DNA of 36,501 bases from Gemmatimonadaceae bacterium (lineage in GTDB: Bacteria; Gemmatimonadota; Gemmatimonadetes; Gemmatimonadales; Gemmatimonadaceae), in NCBI GenBank assembly GCA_036003045.1, contig DASYSS010000092.1, positions 1 through 36,501 on the forward strand, read 5' to 3'. Made by a program: the position numbers and the translations under genes. Below the pieces are notes generated by a model, which did not search any database, was not told where the DNA came from, and was given only the letters and a program-made list of their open reading frames with translations. Position 1 is the stretch's first letter. Every line of letters begins with the position of its first letter. This document shows positions 21,831-29,103 of the stretch, piece after piece.

Positions 21831-23132
21831 TCACATCTGACGGACGTTCTTCACCGGTGATGAAGTGTCGCTGAGGGTACGAGCAACGCCGAGCGCCTTG
21901 CCCGTGAGATAGTCCCGCTCCGGTTCGCTCGCCGTGCGTTCAGCGGCACGCCGATAGTGCTCTACTGCACGCGTGAGGTCGCCCAGGCGCTCGTAGAGAT
22001 GCCCGCGAACGGCGTCCAACCGATAGTGCCCGGCGATCCGCGAGTCGGCGTCGAGCGTATCGATGATCGCGAGGGCCGCTGATGGACCTTCCACCATCGC
22101 GACGGCGATCGCGCGGTTCAACGCGACCATCGGGTTGTCGGATATCCGCAGCAGCATGTCGTACAGCGACTCGATCTCGCGCCAGTTCGTCGTGTCTGTG
22201 CTCTCCGCCCGATCGTGCGCGGCGGCGATGGCGGCTTGAATCTGATACGCGCCGACCGTGCCTCGAGAAAATGCCGCCGAGAGCAATCGCAGACCCTCGG
22301 CGATCTCGTCGCGGACCCAGAGCGATCGATCCTGTTCGTCGAGCGGAATGAGCTCGCCGTGCGGACCCGAGCGCGCCCTGCGACGCGCGTCGGTCAACAG
22401 CAGTAATGCGAGCAGACCGGCGACCTCGCCGTCTTTGGGAAGGAGCGCGTACAACAGGCGCGCGAGCCGGATGGCTTCGTTCGAGAGGTCCGTGCGCTGG
22501 AGCGTCCCGCCGCTCGAGGACGCGTAGCCTTCGTTGTACATCAGATAGAGAACGTGCAACACCGCCGCGAGGCGCTGCGCGCGTTCCGACTCGCCCGGCA
22601 GCTCGAAGGGCACGTTCGATCCTGTGATGCTCGCTTTGGCGCGGCTGATTCGCTGCGCCATCGTCGCCTCGGGCATCAGGAAAGCGCTCGCGATCTCCGC
22701 CGTCGAGAGTCCGCCCACCGCACGCAACGTCAGCGCGATCGCGCTGGGTGTCGTGAGCGACGGGTGGCAACACATGAAGAGCAGTGCGAGCGTGTCGTCG
22801 TTGTCCACGTCGACCTCCGTCGTCGGCGGCGGCACGAACGCCCACTCCGCCCAGACCTCGTTCGCGACGGCCTCCTCGCGCCGCTGGCGCGCGATCTCAC
22901 TCCGCACGTGATCGGCGAGACGACGAAGGGCGGCATGATACAGCCATCCACGCGGATTCTTCGGAACGCCTTGCACGGGCCATTGCGCCGCCGCGGCGAT
23001 CAATGCCTCCTGCACGGCGTCCTCCGCCGCGGAGAAGTCGCCGTGGCGCCGAGCGACGACGCCGAGCACCTGCGGCGCGAGGTCGCGGAGCAGATGCTCG
23101 ATCGTCGGATCGGGCTCGAGCTGTGTCGTCAA
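21831..23132 (-). CDS. ECF42-type RNA polymerase sigma factor (SigJ-like, DUF6596)
   Basis: The protein is 433 residues. The sigma-2 region (about 10-75) includes GDFSAAEDAVQEALIAAA and NPRGWLYHAALRRLADHVRS. The sigma-4 region (about 110-165) has LTLRAVGGLSTAEIASAFLM and MAQRISRAKASI. The long C-terminal extension (DUF6596 plus TPR-like helices: VLYLMYNEGYASSSGG, NRAIAVAMVEGP, HLYERLGDLTRAVEHYRRAA) replaces a separate anti-sigma factor in this group. I take the TTG that overlaps the upstream DGPF gene stop (TTGA) as the start; it precedes the conserved TTQLEPDPTIE. Confidence 0.92.
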   Translation of the reverse strand: MTTQLEPDPTIEHLLRDLAPQVLGVVARRHGDFSAAEDAVQEALIAAAAQWPVQGVPKNPRGWLYHAALRRLADHVRSEIARQRREEAVANEVWAEWAFVPPPTTEVDVDNDDTLALLFMCCHPSLTTPSAIALTLRAVGGLSTAEIASAFLMPEATMAQRISRAKASITGSNVPFELPGESERAQRLAAVLHVLYLMYNEGYASSSGGTLQRTDLSNEAIRLARLLYALLPKDGEVAGLLALLLLTDARRRARSGPHGELIPLDEQDRSLWVRDEIAEGLRLLSAAFSRGTVGAYQIQAAIAAAHDRAESTDTTNWREIESLYDMLLRISDNPMVALNRAIAVAMVEGPSAALAIIDTLDADSRIAGHYRLDAVRGHLYERLGDLTRAVEHYRRAAERTASEPERDYLTGKALGVARTLSDTSSPVKNVRQM

Positions 23133-23527
23133 ACGTCGACGGGCGGTGCGCTCATCACCTGGCGCACCTCGATCGGCATGTTGAGCGGCTCGCCTCCCTT
23201 CCCCGGCGCCGCCGAGGCTTCCGCCGCGATCTGGTACGCGCGATCGGGACGATCCACCTCGACGATCCAGTAGCCGGCGAGGAATTCCTTCGCTTCGGCG
23301 AACGGACCATCGGTCACGGTGGGTGCGCCGTTCGTTCCGGCGCGAACGACTCGCGCTTCGCCCGGAGGGGCCAGCCCTTCGGCGCCGACCAACTCGCCGG
23401 CCTTGCTCAGCTTGGTGCCGAAGTCCTTCATGAACGTGATGTGTGCCTTGAGGTCCTCGGGCGACCACTTCATGACGCCCCAGTCTCCGGTGCCTCGCGG
23501 GGCGTGCATCATCAGCATGTAGCGCAT
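23129..23527 (-). CDS. YCII/DGPF-domain protein
   Basis: The product is 132 residues. MRYMLMMHAPRG opens the YCII-like fold. ELVGAEGLAPP and VTDGPFAEAKEFLAGYWIVEVD contain the DGPF motif and the following conserved EAKE. The C-terminus includes IEVRQVM. DGPF proteins are the standard genomic partner of ECF42 sigma factors, and here the two overlap by four bases and lie in one operon, so it is probably part of the same regulatory unit. Biochemical function is not established. Confidence 0.93.
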   Translation of the reverse strand: MRYMLMMHAPRGTGDWGVMKWSPEDLKAHITFMKDFGTKLSKAGELVGAEGLAPPGEARVVRAGTNGAPTVTDGPFAEAKEFLAGYWIVEVDRPDRAYQIAAEASAAPGKGGEPLNMPIEVRQVMSAPPVDV

Positions 23528-23722
23528 CGTCTATCTCCTGTGGTTTGGGCGCCCCTCTTTAAGGCGCCTTCACCTATAAGTCGGAGCCGACTGGCCGTTC
23601 TCGACATCGTCAGGATGGGCCGTCTTCAGAATCGGCGCCAGCCGGCCGGGGGGGGCCGACCGCCGCGCTTGCCTGCCTCGCCTTTCGGAGCGCAGCTTGA
23701 TCGCGAAGACCCCGGAGGGCCA

Positions 23723-24091
23723 ATGCCGAATGAAGGTCCAGAACCCATTCTCCCGGCGCAGGATGTACACCGGACGCGCCAGTTCTACGAGTCGCTGGGT
23801 TTCAGGGCGGGATACAACGACGACCGCTATGACATCCTCCGGCGCGGAAGTCTCGTGGTGCATCTCGAGCGTCACGGCGATCTGGCGCCCGACGCGAATC
23901 ATACGAGCTGCTACTGGCGCGTGGCGGACGCGGACGCGCTGCACCGCGAGTTCTCAGCGCTCGGCTTGCCGAGTGAGGGCGCCCCAAGTCTCACCGAACC
24001 GTGTGATGAGCGTTGGGGAATGCGTGAATTCACACTGAAGGATCCCGCGGGCAACCTGATTCGCGTCGGGCACGAGTTGACGGATCCGTAA
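23723..24091 (+). CDS. Bleomycin-resistance-like VOC protein
   Basis: The protein is 122 residues, with a strong CGGAGGG in front of the ATG. EPILPAQDVHRTRQFYESLGF, RYDILRRGSLVVHLERHGDLAP, CYWRVADADALHREF, WGMREFTLKDPAGNLIRVGHEL follow the order of Ble-type drug-binding proteins. Whether it binds bleomycin-like molecules is not known. It diverges from the DGPF gene. Confidence 0.88.
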   Translation: MPNEGPEPILPAQDVHRTRQFYESLGFRAGYNDDRYDILRRGSLVVHLERHGDLAPDANHTSCYWRVADADALHREFSALGLPSEGAPSLTEPCDERWGMREFTLKDPAGNLIRVGHELTDP

Positions 24092-24186
24092 GAGTCTTGC
24101 CGGGCGCGTGTACTTCTCGCGCGCTACGACCGGTCACATTCGTTGGTCGCGCTTCGGACACCGGATTCGATGATGTCGGCCGGCGT

Positions 24187-24441
24187 CTATGGACGCGTGG
24201 GGCCGGCGAGGCCGAAACGAACTTCGGCGCACCGCAGATCCACTCCGCGTCGCGCCGGATCCTGATATGACAAGAAGTCGGCGGAAAGCGTGTCGTTGTG
24301 GGTGCGGGCCTCGCGGTACGCTCGCATACACGCCGCCGCGTCGTGCACGCCGTGAATCGGGGCGTGCATCAAACGATGGGTCAGCAGGGCGAGCGCGATC
24401 AGCACGGCCGATGCGAGTCCGTACCGCAGGAAGCGTGGCAT
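24187..24441 (-). CDS. Small single-span membrane or exported protein
   Basis: The product is 84 residues. It starts MPRFLRYGLASAVLIALALL, a signal anchor or signal peptide, followed by THRLMHAPIHGVHDAAACM and a hydrophilic region with two cysteines in the mature part (AACM and RCAE). GGAGACG lies ahead of a TTG three codons upstream, so the true start may be that TTG. No family was recognised. Support is moderate: hydrophobic start, plausible ribosome site, and no competing frame. Confidence 0.45.
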   Translation of the reverse strand: MPRFLRYGLASAVLIALALLTHRLMHAPIHGVHDAAACMRAYREARTHNDTLSADFLSYQDPARRGVDLRCAEVRFGLAGPTRP

Positions 24442-24527
24442 CGTCGACAATGTCTCGTCTCCGACCGGCGCCGGCAAGCGAGGCACGGGTCCTGACCAAT
24501 CGCGGAATTCGTCGTAGAATCCGCGAC

Positions 24528-24680
24528 ATGGCGGAACCGATTTTGGTCCCCAATGTGCGGCGGCCTCGCGGCCGCGTCGTGCTTGCGCTGGCGTTCGCGA
24601 TCCTCGGCGGCGGTGCATGGGCGCAAGCAGTCATCAATCTCTTCAGCAAAGAGCCGCGCGCGCTTGGCGTCCGGCGAATT
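24528..24680 (+). pseudogene. 5' remnant of a small membrane protein gene
   Basis: From ATG the frame encodes MAEPILVPNVRRPRGRVVL, a hydrophobic helix (ALAFAILGGGAWAQAVI) and NLFSKEPRALGV. That is the start of a 2-3 helix membrane protein in which a second helix normally follows directly. After about residue 50 the frame runs into low-complexity sequence opposite the 3' end of the amidohydrolase gene. The gene seems cut off by a rearrangement that placed the amidohydrolase beside it. Confidence 0.45.
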
Positions 24681-24692
24681 CGTAGCGTCGCT

Positions 24693-25943
24693 CTATTTGC
24701 GTTTGGCGCCGGCCCACTTGTAGACCACGCCGCCTCGCATCACGAACACGACGCGCCGAACGGCGGTGAGATCGGTGAGCGGATCGCCATCGAGCGCGAT
24801 GATGTCGGCGTCGTAGCCGGGCGCGAGCAATCCGATCTGATCGCTCATGCCCATCGCCTCCGCGGCGAGCGAGTTCGCCGACACGAGCGTGGCCATCGGC
24901 GTCTGCCCGCAATGCTGCACTCGGCCGAGGAATTCGTCGGCGTTCCGGCCGTGCGCGCCGGCGGTGGCGTCCGTCGAGAAGACGACCTTCGCGCCGGTCG
25001 TGTGAACGGCGATCGCGCAGATCTCGAAGTCGCGCGGCAGGTCGCGCTCCATGATCGCCATTCCTTCGTCGGTGAAACCGCCGGTGCCGACGTAGCGCGC
25101 GCGGTTCTCGAGATAATTCTGAACGACGAGCCCGACCTGGGGGCTGATGTACGCGCCGGCCTTCACGGCGTCGTCGATGTCCGCCTGCGTCGAGTACGTC
25201 GCGTGCTCGAGCTCGCGGCATCCGGCCCGCGCGGCGGCGCCGGTCTGCGAGCGATACGCGTGCACCATGCTCCGAAGCCCGACCGCCTTGGCTTCGTCGC
25301 AGAGCGCGTGCAGCTGCTCTTCGGTGATCGTCGGGCCCGCGCCGACGCGTTCGCTCTTGGACGCGAAGATCTTGATGAGATCCGCGCCCTGCGCTTTGCG
25401 TCGGCGCACCAGAGCGCGCAACGAGTCCAATGGAACGGAGGAATCGGGTGAGATCGGGGAGAGCGACGTGAGCACACGCGGACCGGGAAATCCGCGATCG
25501 CGAATCATGTCACGGAGCGGCGCCTCCGACGGCGCGCCGACCGACTGTACCGTCGTGAAACCCGCCATGAGCGTGACCCACGCGTTGTCGGCGATCGCGA
25601 GCGCCGCTTCGGCCGGCGATTCGCCGCGCGTCGCGATGCGTCCCGTGCGATCGAAGTGCGAGTCGAGGTGCACGTGCGTGTCGATCCAACCCGGGAGCAC
25701 CGTGTAGCCGCGCAGATCGATCGTCGCGGACGGCTCGGTCGATGCCGGCGCAGAGAGCGACGTGATCTTCCCCTGCGAAACGCCGATGCGCGCGTCTCGC
25801 AAGACGCCCCCGCGCCCGTCGAGCGCACGATCGCTGAGTATGGTGACGGGACCAGGCGGCGACGGCGCCGTGACCGGGCCGACCTGCGCGCCGAGCGCCG
25901 ACGCCAATGGGATGAACGGAATCAGCGCGAGGCGAGTTCTCAT
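24693..25943 (-). CDS. Exported metal-dependent amidohydrolase (imidazolonepropionase/prolidase-like)
   Basis: The protein is 416 residues with a signal peptide (MRTRLALIPFIPLASALGAQ). GWIDTHVHLD gives the H90-x-H92 metal pair. K191 in LIKIFAS is the likely carboxylated bridging lysine. H228 (VHAY), H247 (ELEHATY) and D325 (FSTDA) complete the binuclear site of PF01979 enzymes. The fold closes with GLLAPGYDADIIALDGDPL. Members of this group cleave dipeptides or cyclic amides outside the cytoplasm. The exact substrate is not determinable. It diverges from the zinc-ribbon/SH3 gene. Confidence 0.93.
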   Translation of the reverse strand: MRTRLALIPFIPLASALGAQVGPVTAPSPPGPVTILSDRALDGRGGVLRDARIGVSQGKITSLSAPASTEPSATIDLRGYTVLPGWIDTHVHLDSHFDRTGRIATRGESPAEAALAIADNAWVTLMAGFTTVQSVGAPSEAPLRDMIRDRGFPGPRVLTSLSPISPDSSVPLDSLRALVRRRKAQGADLIKIFASKSERVGAGPTITEEQLHALCDEAKAVGLRSMVHAYRSQTGAAARAGCRELEHATYSTQADIDDAVKAGAYISPQVGLVVQNYLENRARYVGTGGFTDEGMAIMERDLPRDFEICAIAVHTTGAKVVFSTDATAGAHGRNADEFLGRVQHCGQTPMATLVSANSLAAEAMGMSDQIGLLAPGYDADIIALDGDPLTDLTAVRRVVFVMRGGVVYKWAGAKRK

Positions 25944-26250
25944 CGTCGTTCGTGAGTTAATGCCGCATGTGCCACCGAAATGACGAGACGAACGCTGCGG
26001 CTACCGGTGCCTCGCGACAAGAGTCAACGGGATTTTTTGATGCCGAGTCCGCCAAACGATACGGCGGCGGAAGTATCGGACCAAAGGTGTAGTTGGCTGG
26101 CGAACTTCCGTGCGATGCGGCACAATCTCCGGGTACGGCGGTATCACCATCCCCCGCGCACGACGACGGTGTCCAATCGTAGTGCGCTGCGCTCGACGCT
26201 GGGCGTGACGCTTCGGGATCGCACCTCTATCAAAGAAGGTGGTTTCCAAC
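25944..26250. other. Divergent intergenic region without recognisable gene
   Basis: The 307 bases separate two divergent genes. Short open frames on both strands lack motifs and normal codon bias. One six-base inverted repeat (TCCGCC at 26048, GGCGGA at 26066) is visible. The last 20 bases hold the AAGGTGG ribosome site of the rightward gene. No sigma-70 promoter was convincing. Confidence 0.5.
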
Positions 26251-27252
26251 ATGCGCTCCGTGCGATGCGAAGTGTGCGGCACCAAGGCGCTCATGGCGGC
26301 GTCTCAATGCCCCAAGTGCAGCCACCTGTTCGAAATGCGAGACGGCTTCGGTGAGCTGCTGCCGCTCGCGTTCTGCTCGAGCTGCCAATCGTACTATCCC
26401 GCGCACGTCGGCTCGTGTAAGTGGTGCGGCACTTTACCCGAGCCAGTTCGCAAGCCGCTTCCGTGGACTCACATCAGCCTTGGTGGTTTCATCGCGATGG
26501 CGTTGCTCGGCGGAGTTTTGCTGCGCGATCCTCAGGGCAAGACACACGCGCGGAAAGCGGCGCAAACGCGAGCACGAGCGCAATCGAAGAAGGCAGCGGC
26601 TGACGATACCGTGATTCAAGTCGTCGCGAGCGCGGCCGCGGACACCGCCGTCACTCATGACACGATCGCTGCGTGGACCAACATCGATCCGCCTGCACCC
26701 GCTCCTGCATCGGCGCCTGCGGCCGCATCCGACGTCCCGACGGCAATGCCGCCCGAACCGGTCGTACAGTCCGGCGCGCGCATTGGACGTTCGGTGAGGG
26801 AGACGACGTCGCCTATCGGTGCACCGCTTGTCTCGCAGCCGGCCGTCGCGGTCAGTCCGCAGTCGGTCGCGCCGCCGACGGCGTACCCTTCGGCACCGAG
26901 CACGCGCCGGTCGACGCCGACCGTGTACGCGCCGGCGCCGAGGACCTATCCGGCCGCGCCGATCATGTCGCGCTCGCAGCCGTACGTTCCGCAGACGAAG
27001 TCGCGCATGCCGGCGAGCGCGCGGTCGCCGAGCTTCGTCGCGAAGAACTGGATCATCGTGCGCGCGGGTGCGAGTCCGGACGCGCACATCGTGGCCTCGA
27101 TCGGTCCCGAGTCGCGCGTTCAGCTCGGCGAGGTGCGAGGGACGTGGCGGCGTATTCGCTCGCGCGACATCGTCGGCTGGGTGGATCTCCGACGCGCCTG
27201 GTTCGCCGAGGCGCGAGGCTCGAATCGCTCGGGCGGCATCGCGTCGCGCTAG
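26251..27252 (+). CDS. Membrane protein with N-terminal zinc ribbons and C-terminal SH3 domain
   Basis: The protein is 333 residues, starting at the ATG eight bases after GAAGGTGG. Four cysteine pairs occur within the first 60 residues (CEVC, CPKC, CSSC, CKWC), giving two zinc ribbons. A single TM helix (about 73-91) is followed by a long Pro/Ala/Ser-rich linker (about 110-245). The C-terminal domain (NWIIVRAGASPDAHIVASIG, then WRRIRSRDIVGWVDLRRAW) is a bacterial SH3 fold. The likely topology is zinc ribbons in the cytoplasm and the SH3 domain outside, possibly touching cell wall. It is a candidate transmembrane sensor or scaffold of unknown role. Confidence 0.85.
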   Translation: MRSVRCEVCGTKALMAASQCPKCSHLFEMRDGFGELLPLAFCSSCQSYYPAHVGSCKWCGTLPEPVRKPLPWTHISLGGFIAMALLGGVLLRDPQGKTHARKAAQTRARAQSKKAAADDTVIQVVASAAADTAVTHDTIAAWTNIDPPAPAPASAPAAASDVPTAMPPEPVVQSGARIGRSVRETTSPIGAPLVSQPAVAVSPQSVAPPTAYPSAPSTRRSTPTVYAPAPRTYPAAPIMSRSQPYVPQTKSRMPASARSPSFVAKNWIIVRAGASPDAHIVASIGPESRVQLGEVRGTWRRIRSRDIVGWVDLRRAWFAEARGSNRSGGIASR

Positions 27253-27257
27253 CGACC

Positions 27258-27292
27258 GCGAGACCGGATCACAGCACGTGCTCCGGTCTCGC
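27258..27292. terminator. 11-bp perfect inverted repeat between convergent genes
   Basis: GCGAGACCGGA and TCCGGTCTCGC are exact reverse complements around 13 bases that themselves contain the palindrome AGCACGTGCT. It lies between the stops of the zinc-ribbon/SH3 gene and the DinB gene, where a bidirectional terminator is expected. There is no long T tract on either side, so termination may depend on the stem alone or on Rho. Confidence 0.65.
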
Positions 27293-27309
27293 GCACAAAC
27301 ACAGAAACG

Positions 27310-27900
27310 CTAGTTGCCGCCGCGTCCGGGACGTGGCAGCGCCGACGGCGGCGTGATGCCGTTCAAGCGCATGTAGTTCGCCAACTGGCTGTAATGATCG
27401 GATTGATCGAGCGCGTGGCCGAGCACCATCGACGCGCGAGTCGTCGGCCGCGCCGGGCCGTTGCCAAACTGTACGGTGACCGCCTCGGCGAGCTTCGCGT
27501 CGTCGACCTGCGCGATCGCGTCGTCGCAGAACTTGATCGATTCTTTGAGCTTGGAGACGAGCTTGTCTTTCGGCCACTTCGCCTTGACACTGTCGGCGGT
27601 CGCCGTGTCCTCGACGGCCAGCGTCGGCTGGAGCGTGCCGAATCTGGTGCAGAAGAGATAATTATCGCTCGCCACGTGCTGCGCGATGTAGCCGATGGTG
27701 AGCTGCGCCGGCGTCGGCTTGTAGCCGAACTTCGACTCGGGAATCGAGTCGAATGCCTGCGCGATGTTGCGATGCAAACCGGTGATGCGCTGCTTGAACG
27801 CCGTTGTGATCGGGTTCGCCGGGGGTCCAGCCGGTGGCTGTTGCGCAGCAAGGCCCAGGGGAAGAACCAGAGCGAGCAATGTCGCATACGAGATCTTCAT
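27310..27900 (-). CDS. Exported DinB-superfamily protein
   Basis: The product is 196 residues, with GGGAG five bases before the ATG and a signal peptide MKISYATLLALVLPLGLAAQ. The four-helix DinB fold shows AFDSIPESKFGYKPTPAQLTIG, the first metal-ligand helix YIAQHVASDNY (H75) and the C-terminal GHALDQSDHYSQLANYMR, in which H162/D165 and H169 can supply the other ligands. DinB proteins of this kind bind divalent metal and are often thiol-dependent enzymes. This one is periplasmic or secreted and ends with a glycine-rich tail. Function is unknown. Confidence 0.88.
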   Translation of the reverse strand: MKISYATLLALVLPLGLAAQQPPAGPPANPITTAFKQRITGLHRNIAQAFDSIPESKFGYKPTPAQLTIGYIAQHVASDNYLFCTRFGTLQPTLAVEDTATADSVKAKWPKDKLVSKLKESIKFCDDAIAQVDDAKLAEAVTVQFGNGPARPTTRASMVLGHALDQSDHYSQLANYMRLNGITPPSALPRPGRGGN

Positions 27901-28089
27901 ACGTGCTCCCATGGAGGTGATGCGGGTGGGGGGAACGGTCTGTGATTCTGAATCGCTGGGCAGATTTGCGCAACGGTCCCCAGCGTCACACGTTGTTCGT
28001 ATTGTCCGCGACGATTTACACTCTCCTGACATTCGGCGCCCAGTCGTGCGGTTTGCGATCGGGCGCCGGCGCGCCCAATGGAGGCCGCC

Positions 28090-28509
28090 GTGCAAGTAAG
28101 CGTGTATCTCAGCTTCAACGGAGATTGTGAGGCGGCATTCCAGTTGTATGAACGATGCCTTGGCGCTCACATCGGACAAGTTTTTCGGTATTCGGGCATG
28201 CCGCTGGCCGACCGGGTTCCCGCCGACTGGTCGGAGAAGGTCATGCACGGCAGCATCACGATCGGCGAGCACATTCTGATGGGCGCCGACGTCGTCCCCG
28301 GTCAATACGAGCCGCCAAAAGGGATGTCGCTGTCGCTCCACCCGGACGGCGTCGAGGAGACCGAGCGCATGTTCGCCGGCCTCGCCGAGGGGGGCCGCGT
28401 GCTGGCCCCGCTCGAGAAGACGTTCTGGGCCGAACGGTTCGGCATGGTCGTCGACCGCTTCGGCATCCCGTGGATGGTGAACTGCGCGGCCGCGGTTCCA
28501 TCGTCGTGA
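28090..28509 (+). CDS. PhnB/YjdN-type VOC protein
   Basis: The protein is 139 residues. I chose the GTG following GGAGG at five to six bases; the ATG 12 bases earlier overlaps that ribosome site. VSVYLSFNGDCEAAFQLYERC, LGAHIGQVFRYSGMP, KVMHGSITIGEHILMGAD and FGMVVDRFGIPWMVNC give the full PhnB (3-demethylubiquinone methyltransferase-like) pattern. The family is not a methyltransferase by structure; its ligand is unclear. A TATTGT element sits about 85 bases upstream. Confidence 0.92.
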   Translation: MQVSVYLSFNGDCEAAFQLYERCLGAHIGQVFRYSGMPLADRVPADWSEKVMHGSITIGEHILMGADVVPGQYEPPKGMSLSLHPDGVEETERMFAGLAEGGRVLAPLEKTFWAERFGMVVDRFGIPWMVNCAAAVPSS

Positions 28510-28538
28510 CCGCCGGGACAACTCGGACCGGGCGAGAC

Positions 28539-28583
28539 TCCGTCGTCGGCTGACGACGGACAGCGCGGCCCACACCGGCCGCG
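28539..28583 (+). terminator. Two successive GC-rich hairpins after the PhnB-type gene
   Basis: TCCGTCGTC/GACGACGGA forms a nine-pair stem with loop GGCT, followed at once by CGCGGCC/GGCCGCG with a six-base loop. They start 30 bases after the stop codon. No T tract follows, so a Rho-independent terminator is only probable. Confidence 0.45.
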
Positions 28584-28699
28584 AACAGCCGACGCACTGG
28601 AGATTCGCTTACCGCACAGCGGCGCGCGCCATTAACGCGCGGGTAAACCATCGTGTCATTCAAGAGGACGAATGAGAAGATCTAGAACTTGGAGACACG

Positions 28700-29092
28700 A
28701 TGATGTCCGCCAGCGTGTTCGTCACGACGACAATCCTTGTCGCGCTCACCACGGCGTGCACGCGGCCGCCCGCGGGCTTTGCCGCGCCCGCGCCCGCCGT
28801 CTCGTCAAACTCGATCCTTCGCGCCGACCGGTTGCAGAAGATGCCGGGCGCGTCGGCGCTCGACGCGCTCGAGACGTTGCCGGCCTACTTCGGACGCACG
28901 ACGCGCGTGCCGGCGCCGCGCTTCGTGCTCATCCTCGATGGCACGCGCACCTCGAGCCTGGAAATGCTGAGAAGCATTCAGGCTAGCGAAGTGTTCGAGA
29001 TCCACGTGATTGGTGAAAGCCAGTCGATCGACCGTCAGGGCGAGGTCGAGGTCATCGTGACGACGCTCGCCTCGCACCCGAGAATCGGCTGA
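28700..29092 (+). CDS. Lipoprotein consisting of a TonB-receptor plug-like domain
   Basis: The protein is 130 residues with GGAG upstream of the ATG. The lipobox ALTTAC ends at about residue 20. The mature part (LRADRLQKMPGASALDALETL, RFVLILDGTRTSSLEMLRSI, FEIHVIGE and EVEVIVTT) follows the TonB plug order: a helix, the strand with a -LDG-R- turn, a short helix, then the final strand. No barrel follows. I associate this family with Gemmatimonadota, where it occurs in several copies; this is recollection, not a search. Its partner is unknown. It converges with the beta-propeller gene, 11 bases apart. Confidence 0.75.
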   Translation: MMSASVFVTTTILVALTTACTRPPAGFAAPAPAVSSNSILRADRLQKMPGASALDALETLPAYFGRTTRVPAPRFVLILDGTRTSSLEMLRSIQASEVFEIHVIGESQSIDRQGEVEVIVTTLASHPRIG

Positions 29093-29103
29093 CGCGGCGG
29101 CGG

